Positions 1 through 7,722 of a stretch of 18,141 bases of DNA are shown here, piece after piece. The notes under the pieces were generated by a model, which was not told the origin of the DNA, searched no databases, and worked only from the letters and a program-made list of their open reading frames with translations. A program made the translations under genes and the position numbers. This stretch comes from CAZXFH01 sp964640055 (GTDB taxonomy: Bacteria; Fidelibacterota; UBA2242; JAFGTP01). How positions within the stretch are numbered: the first letter of the stretch is position 1; the number at the start of each line of letters is the position of its first letter. Location of the stretch: assembly GCA_964640055.1 (NCBI GenBank), contig CAZXFH010000054.1, positions 1 through 18,141 of the forward strand. Reading direction: 5' to 3'.

Positions 1-1031
1 TGTTAAACGATTATTGGCAACATTTAACATATACACTGCCAGATAAAGCACCGCTGGCAATCCTGATATTTATTTTGATTTTAGTATTAACCACCTGTGT
101 GGGAATCCTTTTTATCTTGCTAACAGCTAGTATCATTACTTTGATCAACTCTAACTTTGAAAACCACCATAATCTCAAACAAAGGATTGCCAGAGTGATG
201 CAAATCCTGAAACAGCCATTTACATTTAGGTCAAAACCGAATGAAAAACCGGCCTCAATACACATCATCCTGTTTATTATGGCTTCCCTACCCCTATTTT
301 TTATCTTCCTCTTGATCCCTTTTAATCAATATATATTAATCATCCCATCAGAATATAACTCAATCCTCTGTACCGGGCTGATAATTCTCGTATTAATTAG
401 CATTACATTCACCCTGTCAACAGATAGACATACTAATTTGTTATCAAAAAGTCTCCTGTTCAAATCCGGGCTAACTCAGATAATGACTGTCCTGTTAATG
501 CTTCTGACACTGGTCCCCTTAATCATAAAAAGTAAAAGCATGCACTTCAGCGTTATTGTTAACGGTCAGAATCAATTCCTGGCTCCCTTGCTACCCAACT
601 GGAATATTATCGGCTCGCTGAGTGGCTTGTTGGGTTTCCTTATCTATTTTTATCTGGGAATTATATATTTACAGCAAAGTCAACATTTTATCTCGCACTT
701 AGAATCTGATAGCGAATTAAAAGATCACTGGTTTAACAATCTGATGGGAATATTTCTAAAAACAAGTATATTTATATTTTTCATGATTGGCACTCATTTT
801 TTCCTGGGCGGCTGGTTAGAGCCCTATCAGAAATGGAGTCTGGAAAACCATTCATCATTAGCGATAATCCTATTTTTTCTCAAAACAATTTTATTTTATT
901 GGCTAGTCCAGAAGGTCAATTATCATCTGCCTAATCTATCTTGTCGTCAAATATTTCAATTAAACCTCAAATATCTAATTCCTATTAATTTATTAAATAT
1001 CATCTTGGCTCAAATCAAGATAATTATTTAA
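1..1031 (+). CDS. nuoH: NuoH-like complex I membrane subunit, divergent, 5' end at window edge
   Basis: Membrane subunit that in canonical complex I forms much of the quinone chamber and its link to the proton channels. The frame is open from base 3 to the TAA at 1029-1031 (about 342 residues, near the usual NuoH length). Bases 1-2 are TG, so an NTG start codon may straddle the window edge. A TTG at 75 would cut the first membrane helix in half and is not a credible start. Family assignment rests on position before nuoJ, on the C-terminal pattern FFLGGWLEPY...FFLKT...LPINLLNIIL, and on an acidic loop LESDSEL resembling the family's PEAEQEL. The usual GERR and RxGPNxxG motifs of the first loop are absent, and the SYE glutamate position reads TQI. 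It is therefore a strongly diverged NuoH. It is followed by nuoJ after 7 bases. Confidence 0.75.
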   Translation, partial: LNDYWQHLTYTLPDKAPLAILIFILILVLTTCVGILFILLTASIITLINSNFENHHNLKQRIARVMQILKQPFTFRSKPNEKPASIHIILFIMASLPLFFIFLLIPFNQYILIIPSEYNSILCTGLIILVLISITFTLSTDRHTNLLSKSLLFKSGLTQIMTVLLMLLTLVPLIIKSKSMHFSVIVNGQNQFLAPLLPNWNIIGSLSGLLGFLIYFYLGIIYLQQSQHFISHLESDSELKDHWFNNLMGIFLKTSIFIFFMIGTHFFLGGWLEPYQKWSLENHSSLAIILFFLKTILFYWLVQKVNYHLPNLSCRQIFQLNLKYLIPINLLNIILAQIKIII

Positions 1032-1038
1032 AGGAACT

Positions 1039-1521
1039 ATGATGCTCCCGATTTTATTTTTCCTGACAATCCTTCTCTTGCTGATCGCGGCAGCCTGTCT
1101 TTGTCTGCTTAAAAGTGAAAATAAAATAATGGTTAGCTATACAGTTCTCGTGATCGGGTTATCAATTACCTTGGCATTTCTCCGGTGCTATTTTTTAGCA
1201 TTGGTCAATTTTATCATTAATTTTTTAATTGTCATTACTTCAATTAATGCTTATCAAATATTTCAACCGGTTCAGATAAAATCAAGGGCCCTAGTGAATA
1301 AATATATATTATTTTCTTGTGTCTTTATTATTCTGGTTTTTTTATTATATAGTTATAACAATGCATTTTATAAAAAAATGGTCTCCTTTGATGCCGGTCT
1401 TGCGGCGGATGAATTAGCCGCATGGGTAAGCCCAGATATTCAATTCGTAGTCATCATCTTTTCCTTTTTTATTTTAGCCCATATAATCACCATTATTGCG
1501 CTGATGAGAAATAAGCAATGA
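1039..1521 (+). CDS. nuoJ: NuoJ-like complex I membrane subunit, divergent
   Basis: Small all-helical membrane subunit of 160 residues (E. coli NuoJ has 184). It is identified mainly by its place between nuoH and nuoK, by hydrophobic-segment spacing, and by a weak match around residues 28-75 to the family's helix 2-3 region. In canonical NuoJ, helix 3 carries LExxVYAGAxM with a pi-bulge. Here the equivalent stretch reads about VNFIINFLIVIT, so the tyrosine and the Ala-Gly pair are gone. The late-helix VELA glutamate is also hydrophobic (VVII). Two adjacent ATGs (1039, 1042) are possible starts; the AGGA at 1032-1035 is better spaced for 1042. The stop overlaps the nuoK start by 4 bases (ATGA), indicating translational coupling. 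Identity as NuoJ depends heavily on context. Confidence 0.68.
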   Translation: MMLPILFFLTILLLLIAAACLCLLKSENKIMVSYTVLVIGLSITLAFLRCYFLALVNFIINFLIVITSINAYQIFQPVQIKSRALVNKYILFSCVFIILVFLLYSYNNAFYKKMVSFDAGLAADELAAWVSPDIQFVVIIFSFFILAHIITIIALMRNKQ

Positions 1522-1805
1522 ATACTTTATTATTCTATCTGATTTCGTCTACAGTGTTATTTGGCATTGGCCTTTTCGGTATTATCGGAAGTCATCCGAG
1601 ATCGAAAATTTTAATTTGTATAAATCTGATTGTATTTTCAGCAATGATTAACTTTATGGCTTTTTCTAAATATCATGGCGATCACTCCCAAATGACGGTT
1701 TTCATTACCATCGCACTTATAACAATAAGTCTGCAGCTACTGACATTGATAACAATCACCTATAAAAACAGATTAAAAACCAACTCTAGATTGGATCAAA
1801 AATGA
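1518..1805 (+). CDS. nuoK: NuoK-like complex I membrane subunit lacking both channel glutamates
   Basis: Three-helix antiporter-like subunit of 95 residues (usual about 100). It lies between nuoJ and nuoL with ATGA overlaps on both sides. The family pattern is visible: GIGLFGII at 16-23, a short polar loop, then helices 2 and 3. Aligned to E. coli NuoK without gaps through helix 2, the essential Glu36 of GLEIM is Asn36 (CINLIV). The Glu72 position of AAAEAxIG falls on Ser71 or Leu72 (LITISLQLL). There is no acidic residue in any hydrophobic segment. In canonical complex I these two glutamates carry protons between the E-channel and NuoN, so this subunit should not conduct protons by the known route. 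The open frame and coupled spacing argue that it is still expressed. Confidence 0.75.
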   Translation: MNTLLFYLISSTVLFGIGLFGIIGSHPRSKILICINLIVFSAMINFMAFSKYHGDHSQMTVFITIALITISLQLLTLITITYKNRLKTNSRLDQK

Positions 1806-3781
1806 ACAGTTTTATCCTTACATTGGTTTTATTGCCTCTTCTGACCTTTCTTCTGATTTCCTTGTTGGAGCACCGCTTCAGTATTAACGCTTATGGGCTA
1901 TTCAATATTTGTATTTTCATAGTCACGGCCATGGCTTTAGCGCTCCTGTTCATGCTCTTTTTCGTGCAGGATTCAAATTATAAAGTGGAAGTCAATTGGA
2001 ATTGGCTGACTATCAATCAATTAAATCTACAATTCAAGCTGATCCTAACAAATTTATCTATTGTTGTGCTCTTTATTGTAACATTGATAACAAGTATTGT
2101 GCAACTATATATGAAAAATGACCACACCTCAGATAAGAATCATCATAAAATCCTGGCGTTAATCCTATTTTCAACATTTATGATCATCTTAACAGATAAT
2201 ATTTTGATCATATCCGTTTTTTGGTTCCTGATTAGCTTCGGCTCGTTTTTTAGTTATTTGAATCTAAATAGATTGTCCTCACAAAACAAGGATGTCAATA
2301 ACTTTATAATTCCTTTTACCGGAGATATTTTATTTTTAGTAGCGACTTTGATCATCTATTCCCAAACCACTACTTTTGATTTATCCGTTATCAATGAAAC
2401 CTTACGGTCAACAAAAAACGCCCCCTTTGCAGCGCCTGCCTGGAGTATCTTAATCATGATAAGTGTAATTCTGAAAGGTGCCCATTTCCCTTTTCACTTT
2501 TGGTTTCGAACCGCCCTAAAAGGTCGGCTTGTTAAAAGTGCTATCATACAGATCCTTGCTATTATTTTGGTACCCCTTTACATATTAATCCGTTTATATC
2601 CCATAATTTTAAGTGCGGTTCTGGTTTTTTGGGCCTACTATATCGGTCTGGCCATGTTACTATATTTCACAATCGCATCCATTCACAAGAGAGTAAAAGC
2701 GATCATTCAATTTTCTTTATTAGGCCATTCCGGGTTAATCATACTGGGATTAAGCACTTTCAGTAATCAGGCGATCATTAATTATTTAATCTGCTTTATG
2801 CTATTCAGTATTTTACTTTGTTTACTTTTAGACTTTTTATTTGAGCATGGGCTCCGTCACAAATCGCAAAAAGAATATAAGGACGTAACACTATCCCAAC
2901 TGGTAAAAAATACAGATTGGTCGCCCTTCTTATCCTGGATGTTTCTATGGTTAACCCTGCTTGTAGTGGGTATACCATTGACCGCTACTTTTATCGCAAA
3001 AATTGATCTGTATACCTCAATATTTCAAGTAACCACAAATAAAGCTCAGCTTTGGGGGCCCCTTATTTTTGCTTTAATCGCTAATATTTTGATTGCTTTT
3101 TACATCGCCCGTGTATCCCTAGTACTTATTTATCCGCCGGGCAGAAAAACCAATACTAAACCAAGATCCGGATTCGGTTTATCTCATCATCATTATCTTG
3201 CTCTGGTCATTTTAAGTTTTTTAGGTTTATATCTATTTTACACCTATCCCCACTTCAATCCACTGGCCAGTAAAACCTGGTTGAACTTACTGGTACAGTT
3301 CCCCTTAAGTAAAACCAGGCTACCCCTAAATACCAGCACCTTAAACCTGGTTTATATATTAATTCTTGTTCTATCTATAACCGGTTTATGCGGAGCTTGG
3401 TTTGTTGTAATCAAAAACAGGCAATTTCCGTATTTTTTAAAAATTAGATTTAACGATCTGTATAACCTGCTCCTGCGGGGTATAATTCCTGAAAACTATT
3501 TCTCAAAATTCATTGTGTTACCAATTAAATCAGTGGTATTAAGAACCAAGGATTTGGAAGAAAAAATAATGGGTGGTTTTCCCCATCGAGGTATGGAAAT
3601 TATTGTAAAGAAAATACTCTATTTGAATAATAAAATATGCATCCGCATCAACAAAATATTGGCGTGTAATTCCCGCTCACCGAGCAGACCTATACAATAT
3701 TTAAGGAACAGCAATTTATTAATAGTAAGCCTTATCTATCTGTTGATAATAATTATTGGGCTGATTGTTGTGTTAATCTAA
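1802..3781 (+). CDS. nuoL: NuoL-like antiporter subunit with C-terminal lateral helix, partly degenerate
   Basis: Distal proton-pumping-type subunit, 659 residues. Residues 1-540 form the membrane bundle. Residues about 545-620 look like the amphipathic lateral helix and 638-659 the final anchoring helix, which marks it as NuoL, not NuoM or NuoN. Landmarks: TDNILI (131-136) matching ADNLLL, TGDILFL (173-179), LKGAHFPFHFW (224-234) matching KSAQxPxxxW, and TATFIAK (394-400). The TM7 lysine (K225) and TM12 lysine (K400) are kept. Lost relative to E. coli: TM5 Glu144 is F142, His254 in the SALIHAATMV stretch is Q250, His334/His338/Lys342 are Y328/F332/S336, and the GPTPVSALIH motif is gone. It overlaps nuoK by 4 bases; the gap to nuoM is 21 bases with AAGAGG at 3788-3793. 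The alignment is from memory of E. coli NuoL. Confidence 0.85.
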   Translation: MNSFILTLVLLPLLTFLLISLLEHRFSINAYGLFNICIFIVTAMALALLFMLFFVQDSNYKVEVNWNWLTINQLNLQFKLILTNLSIVVLFIVTLITSIVQLYMKNDHTSDKNHHKILALILFSTFMIILTDNILIISVFWFLISFGSFFSYLNLNRLSSQNKDVNNFIIPFTGDILFLVATLIIYSQTTTFDLSVINETLRSTKNAPFAAPAWSILIMISVILKGAHFPFHFWFRTALKGRLVKSAIIQILAIILVPLYILIRLYPIILSAVLVFWAYYIGLAMLLYFTIASIHKRVKAIIQFSLLGHSGLIILGLSTFSNQAIINYLICFMLFSILLCLLLDFLFEHGLRHKSQKEYKDVTLSQLVKNTDWSPFLSWMFLWLTLLVVGIPLTATFIAKIDLYTSIFQVTTNKAQLWGPLIFALIANILIAFYIARVSLVLIYPPGRKTNTKPRSGFGLSHHHYLALVILSFLGLYLFYTYPHFNPLASKTWLNLLVQFPLSKTRLPLNTSTLNLVYILILVLSITGLCGAWFVVIKNRQFPYFLKIRFNDLYNLLLRGIIPENYFSKFIVLPIKSVVLRTKDLEEKIMGGFPHRGMEIIVKKILYLNNKICIRINKILACNSRSPSRPIQYLRNSNLLIVSLIYLLIIIIGLIVVLI

Positions 3782-3802
3782 ACTTTCAAGAGGACAGATG
3801 CC

Positions 3803-5296
3803 ATGAATCAACATCTTTTATTAATTAACCTAATAATTCCATTAATCGGTTCAATATTCATCTTTTTGATACCCAAACGGCGTAACGATCTAATGAAGTC
3901 CTCTGTCTCTACTGCCACGGGTTTACAACTCTGGATTATTATCCAACTAATGTTGAATTTCAACCCGCGATATTCAGGCATTCAATTCTCCGAAAACTAT
4001 AGTTGGATACCTAATTTGTCGATTAATCTTTTCCTGGGAATTGACGGCATCAACCTGCTATTCCTAGTCATTACGGCTTTAATCTTTTTTACGATCACCC
4101 TTTTACCCCATATAAAGAAGCTGGAGAAAAAATATTTTTATATTCTTTTTTTATTGGCTGACATAGGACTATGCGGAACTTTTACTGCCCTGGATCTTTT
4201 TCTCTTCTTCTCTTTTCTGGGATTTTTTCTGTTTTCTGTCTTTCTGCTGGTGCTCTTTATCTATAATGATGATATCAGGGCGATAAAATCTTTAACGATA
4301 TTCTTTCCCGCCTATATCGTCATTATGATCGGTATTCTGTTGATTTATTTCCAAAACGGCGCTACCAGCTTCAACATTTTGACTCTGGCGCAACAACCTG
4401 ATCAGAACGTGACATTACAAATAACCGGTATGCTACTAATATTTTTAGGATTTGCCCCAATGGTACCTATCTTTCCTTTTCACGCCTGGTTAATCGCCAC
4501 CTTCAAACAGGAGAATCCCTTGATCACCACTATTATGGCGATCCTGATGACCAAAATAGGTATATACGGTATCCTTAGAATTTGTCTACCCATGTTTCCA
4601 CAGGCCATAAATATTTTAGCGGTCATATTGGCCACTTTTGCCATAATTAACCTGTTCTACGGATCCATCAACGCCCTCAGTCGGCGCCATTTTCAAGACA
4701 GTATTCCCTATCTGATTCTCTGCCATGCTGGTTTTGTTCTTCTGGGAATAGCTGCAATCCGGTCTGGAGCTGCCGGAAATTTTAACACGATACTCATGGC
4801 CTTAACCGGGGCTCTCCAGCACAGCTTTAATTATAGTTTAATATTTTTTATCTTGATTATTTTGGTTTATTATTTGAACAAACAAAATATTGACTTAAGT
4901 CCGGAGAATCACAAAATCAGCTTCAGCGATCTGCCGGTGTTAACCACCATATTGGTAATCACACTATTAAGCCTGGTCGGGATTCCGGGAACCGCTGGTT
5001 TTATTTCACAATTATTAATCCTGGTCGGCGCCTATAATACACCGGTTATCCGTATTTTTTCAATTATATTTATTTTGGGCATATTATTCCCCATTGCTTT
5101 CGTCCTAAAAAACTTATATAACATTTTTTATGGTTATCGAATACAAGCCAGTCAACGTCACCAAGCTATTACAAGCGGAAAGTTTTTACTAATAATACCT
5201 TTTATTTTGCTGACTATAATTTTAGGCATTTTGCCTCATTTAACACTCAATCTTATCACCCCCAGTTTAACTCGCTTGATTAGTGCCATAATGTAA
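3803..5296 (+). CDS. nuoM: NuoM-like antiporter subunit, several channel residues replaced
   Basis: Antiporter-like complex I subunit of 497 residues (E. coli NuoM has 509). Clear family landmarks are LFLGIDGINLL (76-86), FTALDLFLFF (127-136), VPIFPFHAWL (221-230), KIGIYGILR (251-259), CHAGFVLLG (307-315) and GIPGTAGFISQLLIL (393-407). Against E. coli NuoM, K265 is kept as K251, and the histidines of SHMGF and AHG are kept as H308 and H340. TM5 Glu144 is G140, TM7 Lys234 is M220, and TM12 Glu407 is Gln403, an isosteric Glu-to-Gln change that removes the charge. The LPDAHSQAPT stretch after the PxHxWL motif is not recognisable. The start follows AAGAGGA with 8-base spacing. It sits between nuoL and nuoN in the normal order. 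Confidence 0.87.
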   Translation: MNQHLLLINLIIPLIGSIFIFLIPKRRNDLMKSSVSTATGLQLWIIIQLMLNFNPRYSGIQFSENYSWIPNLSINLFLGIDGINLLFLVITALIFFTITLLPHIKKLEKKYFYILFLLADIGLCGTFTALDLFLFFSFLGFFLFSVFLLVLFIYNDDIRAIKSLTIFFPAYIVIMIGILLIYFQNGATSFNILTLAQQPDQNVTLQITGMLLIFLGFAPMVPIFPFHAWLIATFKQENPLITTIMAILMTKIGIYGILRICLPMFPQAINILAVILATFAIINLFYGSINALSRRHFQDSIPYLILCHAGFVLLGIAAIRSGAAGNFNTILMALTGALQHSFNYSLIFFILIILVYYLNKQNIDLSPENHKISFSDLPVLTTILVITLLSLVGIPGTAGFISQLLILVGAYNTPVIRIFSIIFILGILFPIAFVLKNLYNIFYGYRIQASQRHQAITSGKFLLIIPFILLTIILGILPHLTLNLITPSLTRLISAIM

Positions 5297-5314
5297 AAAA
5301 AGTGACAAATAAAT

Positions 5315-6754
5315 ATGAACCAGTCGACAAATCTTCTATATGTTCTGCCTGAAATAATCCTCATTCTCACGGTTTTATTTTGCCTTACGATCCACTTATC
5401 CTTCAAGAAGTTATCTCCCCGATTTTATCACTTTCTATTATCTCTGTTCCTACCTGTCATTATATTCATTTTAATTTATTATCGGAGCTTTACATTACAG
5501 ACTCTTTTTTCAGGTCATATGATTTTTGATAATTATGGAAATCTGTTCAAACTGATTTTAAGTATGCTTCTATTTGGCATCCTGATATCTACGCATCGTT
5601 CTCATGATAAACAACTTACCTTTGAGCAATATCTGTTTATTAATATCCAGGTCTTAGGAGCCTTCCTCTTAGTTTCCACTACAAGCCTATTCATCCTTTT
5701 CCTGACACTCGAATTCATCGCCCTAACCTTTTCTTTCTTTATGAGTACCAGTTCTCACTCACTCCGCCATGAAAAAATGACTAAAACCGGCATTTTTCAA
5801 TTAATAATCACAGCGATATTCCTCTATGGCCTTTCCCTATTGTACGGCACTACCGGCGCAATCTACTTCTCAGATATGATTATCATTAAACAGGCCGGAC
5901 AAGGGGAACAATTGCTATTCGCCTTAGGGATGATCATCCTAATTTTTACCATTATCGCCAAAACCAGGATCTTTCACTTTACAAATGATAATTTTATTGT
6001 TTTTAAACAATTAAATACCAAAACAACCATCATGCTCTCAATCCTGCCCAAATTCGCCGGCTTAGCGCTTATAGGCAGAATATGCATGATTATTTTTTAT
6101 CCTCTGGATATTAGTTGGAACCCGGTTAGTCTATCTCTAATATTCTCTCTGATAATTATTGCCATCTTTACGACCTATAGTAACATTTGGAGCCTCAATC
6201 AAGAGAGTCTTCCGGCCGCTTTATGGACTTCCTCAAACACCCATTTTGGGTTTGGTCTAATTGGGATAGTCAGTCTAAGTAAAAGCAGCGCCAGTGCGGG
6301 CATTTTCTATACTTTATTTTATACAATATCAATCATTGGAATATACAGTTCTCATATCCTCAGGGAGGAGCTGGCTTCTTCCCGGCAGTTGACTATTAAT
6401 TTTAAAAAATTATCTCCGGCTAAAATTCCACGGATTATTTTTATATTCAACATAATCGGACTTCCCTTTACAGCTGGCTATATTAGTCGGCTGGAATTGA
6501 TTAAGGGCTTGCTGGCGCAAGGCCCCGTATTCATTCTATTGAGTGTAGTATTGATTTTTAATTGGCTGCTATTAATATTTAAAATTCATTTCGCCTCTGC
6601 GCTTATGAACCAAACAGAATATTTCAAGGTCAAACCAGCAGGTAAAAGGATATTATCATCTGCCGTAACATTATTACTGATGACGAGTATTCTGTTTTTT
6701 GGAATATACGCCAGACCATTAATGGATATGATTAAAAATTCGTTGATTTTTTAG
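5315..6754 (+). CDS. nuoN: NuoN-like antiporter subunit, channel residues mostly retained
   Basis: Antiporter-like complex I subunit of 479 residues (E. coli NuoN has 485), last of the nuo genes. It keeps the TM5 glutamate (E133 in FLTLEFIAL), the TM7 lysine (K216 in IIAKTRIFHF), the TM8 lysine (K246 in LPKFAGLALIGR) and the histidine of SSNTHFGFGLIG (H310). The TM12 lysine is replaced conservatively by R392 (PFTAGYISRLEL). The usual P-F-H-x-W-x-P-D-V motif after TM7 has decayed to IFHFTNDNF. The proton axis is therefore far better preserved here than in NuoK, NuoL or NuoM. The gap from nuoM is 18 bases with only a weak ribosome-binding site; the gap to the nicotinamidase-like gene is 23 bases. 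Confidence 0.82.
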   Translation: MNQSTNLLYVLPEIILILTVLFCLTIHLSFKKLSPRFYHFLLSLFLPVIIFILIYYRSFTLQTLFSGHMIFDNYGNLFKLILSMLLFGILISTHRSHDKQLTFEQYLFINIQVLGAFLLVSTTSLFILFLTLEFIALTFSFFMSTSSHSLRHEKMTKTGIFQLIITAIFLYGLSLLYGTTGAIYFSDMIIIKQAGQGEQLLFALGMIILIFTIIAKTRIFHFTNDNFIVFKQLNTKTTIMLSILPKFAGLALIGRICMIIFYPLDISWNPVSLSLIFSLIIIAIFTTYSNIWSLNQESLPAALWTSSNTHFGFGLIGIVSLSKSSASAGIFYTLFYTISIIGIYSSHILREELASSRQLTINFKKLSPAKIPRIIFIFNIIGLPFTAGYISRLELIKGLLAQGPVFILLSVVLIFNWLLLIFKIHFASALMNQTEYFKVKPAGKRILSSAVTLLLMTSILFFGIYARPLMDMIKNSLIF

Positions 6755-6777
6755 TCTAAAAAAGTTAAGGTTAAGCG

Positions 6778-7404
6778 ATGAATCGAAAAGATAAAATTTT
6801 ATTCTTTGATGTTGATACACAGAAAGACTTCATCCAACCTGACGGTAATCTATATGTAAATGGCGCGGAACAGTTGATCGACAAATTCAAAAAACTGATC
6901 AAACATGCCCGTGATAAGGGCATTGCCCTCTGGGGCTCAGTTGATGCTCACCATCCAGAAGACGAAGAATTAAACCGCAATGAAGGTCCCTTCCCTGATC
7001 ACTGTATGGTAGGACAAACTGGTCAGGAAAAAATCGAAGCCACTCAACCGATCAATCCGCTGTGGGTAGAAAATAGGCCACATACTCCGGAAGAGATAGG
7101 TAAAATCATGTTGCATCAGGGAGAGGTCTATTTTGAGAAACAATCCTATGATGTTTTTGAAAATCCCGCTATAAAGGAATGTATCAATAAATTCGAAATT
7201 ATTGTGATTTTCGGGGTTACCAGCGATTATTGTATTAAAGCCGCGGCAGAGGGCTTCTTAGATCATAATAAAAATGTATTCATTGTAGCTGATGCGATCA
7301 AACCGGTTGATCCAGAAGTCGGGAAAAAAGCACGTGAGTTGTTGCATAAGAAGGGAGCTCAATTTACCACGACGGAAAGAATTATTAATGGTACTTACCT
7401 CTAA
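6778..7404 (+). CDS. nicotinamidase-like cysteine hydrolase (isochorismatase fold)
   Basis: Soluble 208-residue enzyme of the isochorismatase-like superfamily, most like nicotinamidase, which deamidates nicotinamide to nicotinate in NAD salvage. The expected triad is visible: D13 in DVDTQKDF, K121 in YFEKQSYDVF and C152 in GVTSDYCIKAA, the last preceded by the family's GVxxDxC arrangement. Probable metal ligands are D56 and H58 in SVDAHHP and H75 in FPDHCMVGQ, matching the DWHP...WPxHCVxGT pattern of PncA enzymes. It is co-directional with nuoN 23 bases upstream and is probably co-transcribed, an unusual neighbour that ties NAD recycling to a complex I operon. Substrate could differ; the metal-site pattern favours nicotinamidase over isochorismatase. 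Confidence 0.8.
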   Translation: MNRKDKILFFDVDTQKDFIQPDGNLYVNGAEQLIDKFKKLIKHARDKGIALWGSVDAHHPEDEELNRNEGPFPDHCMVGQTGQEKIEATQPINPLWVENRPHTPEEIGKIMLHQGEVYFEKQSYDVFENPAIKECINKFEIIVIFGVTSDYCIKAAAEGFLDHNKNVFIVADAIKPVDPEVGKKARELLHKKGAQFTTTERIINGTYL

Positions 7405-7568
7405 ATCTATTTTTTTCACTAACTTATTTTCCCAAAAAAATACACTTGATTTATATTCTATAGTAATTGAAGTTCAATTTATTTAACAACCACGAGAAAT
7501 AACATAAACAACCTTGAACTTTTTAATTTACTGTTTAAATATAAAATGCAGTCTAAATAAAAATAATT

Positions 7569-7654
7569 ACATAAATGAATTTTATGTCTGTTTATGTAGG
7601 ACAAACAACCACATAAATAGTAAGCTCATTCTTACAAAAAAAATGGCGTTTGTC
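7569..7654. promoter_or_regulatory. cluster of inverted-repeat arms, possible structured leader or trailer
   Basis: ACATAAA occurs at 7569-7575 and 7611-7617, and its reverse complement TTTATGT at 7581-7587 and 7591-7597. Arms 1+2 and 3+4, or 1+3 and 2+4, can pair as alternatives. The second pairing extends as an imperfect dyad over 7588-7620 (CTGTTTATGTAGG against CCACATAAATAG). GACAAAC (7600-7606) pairs with GTTTGTC (7648-7654) around a small GTAAG/CTTAC hairpin. It lies about 210-290 bases before sucC. Function is unknown: it could be a cis-regulatory RNA, a protein-binding site, or chance in AT-rich DNA. Confidence 0.3.
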
Positions 7655-7703
7655 TTATTTACTGCGACACAGCACTACTCTAAATTGATCTAGCAGTATA
7701 TGT

Positions 7704-7722
7704 TTATTAATACCATTAATAA
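7704..7722. promoter_or_regulatory. perfect 8+3+8 dyad upstream of sucC
   Basis: TTATTAAT and ATTAATAA are perfect inverted arms around the spacer ACC, about 140 bases before sucC. A T-rich run follows at about 7728-7741. The stem is purely A/T, so it would be a weak terminator; an operator for the downstream operon is equally possible. Confidence 0.25.

Noticed and set aside
75..1031. TTG at 75 as the start of the NuoH-like protein
   Set aside because: The frame is open to base 3, and a start at 75 would fall in the middle of the first membrane helix; the upstream residues (LNDYWQHLTYTLPDKAPLA) look like a normal N-terminal segment.
7292..7486. Plus-strand frame overlapping the end of the nicotinamidase-like gene
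   Set aside because: Mostly inside a recognised gene in another frame, low-complexity C-terminus, no homology recognised.
7569..7617. Short repeats as a possible CRISPR array
   Set aside because: Repeats are only 7 bases, in mixed orientation, with irregular short spacing and no cas genes.
7620..7635. GTAAG/CTTAC hairpin as an intrinsic terminator
   Set aside because: The stem is only 5 pairs and is followed by A residues on the plus strand, with no T run in the required position on either strand.
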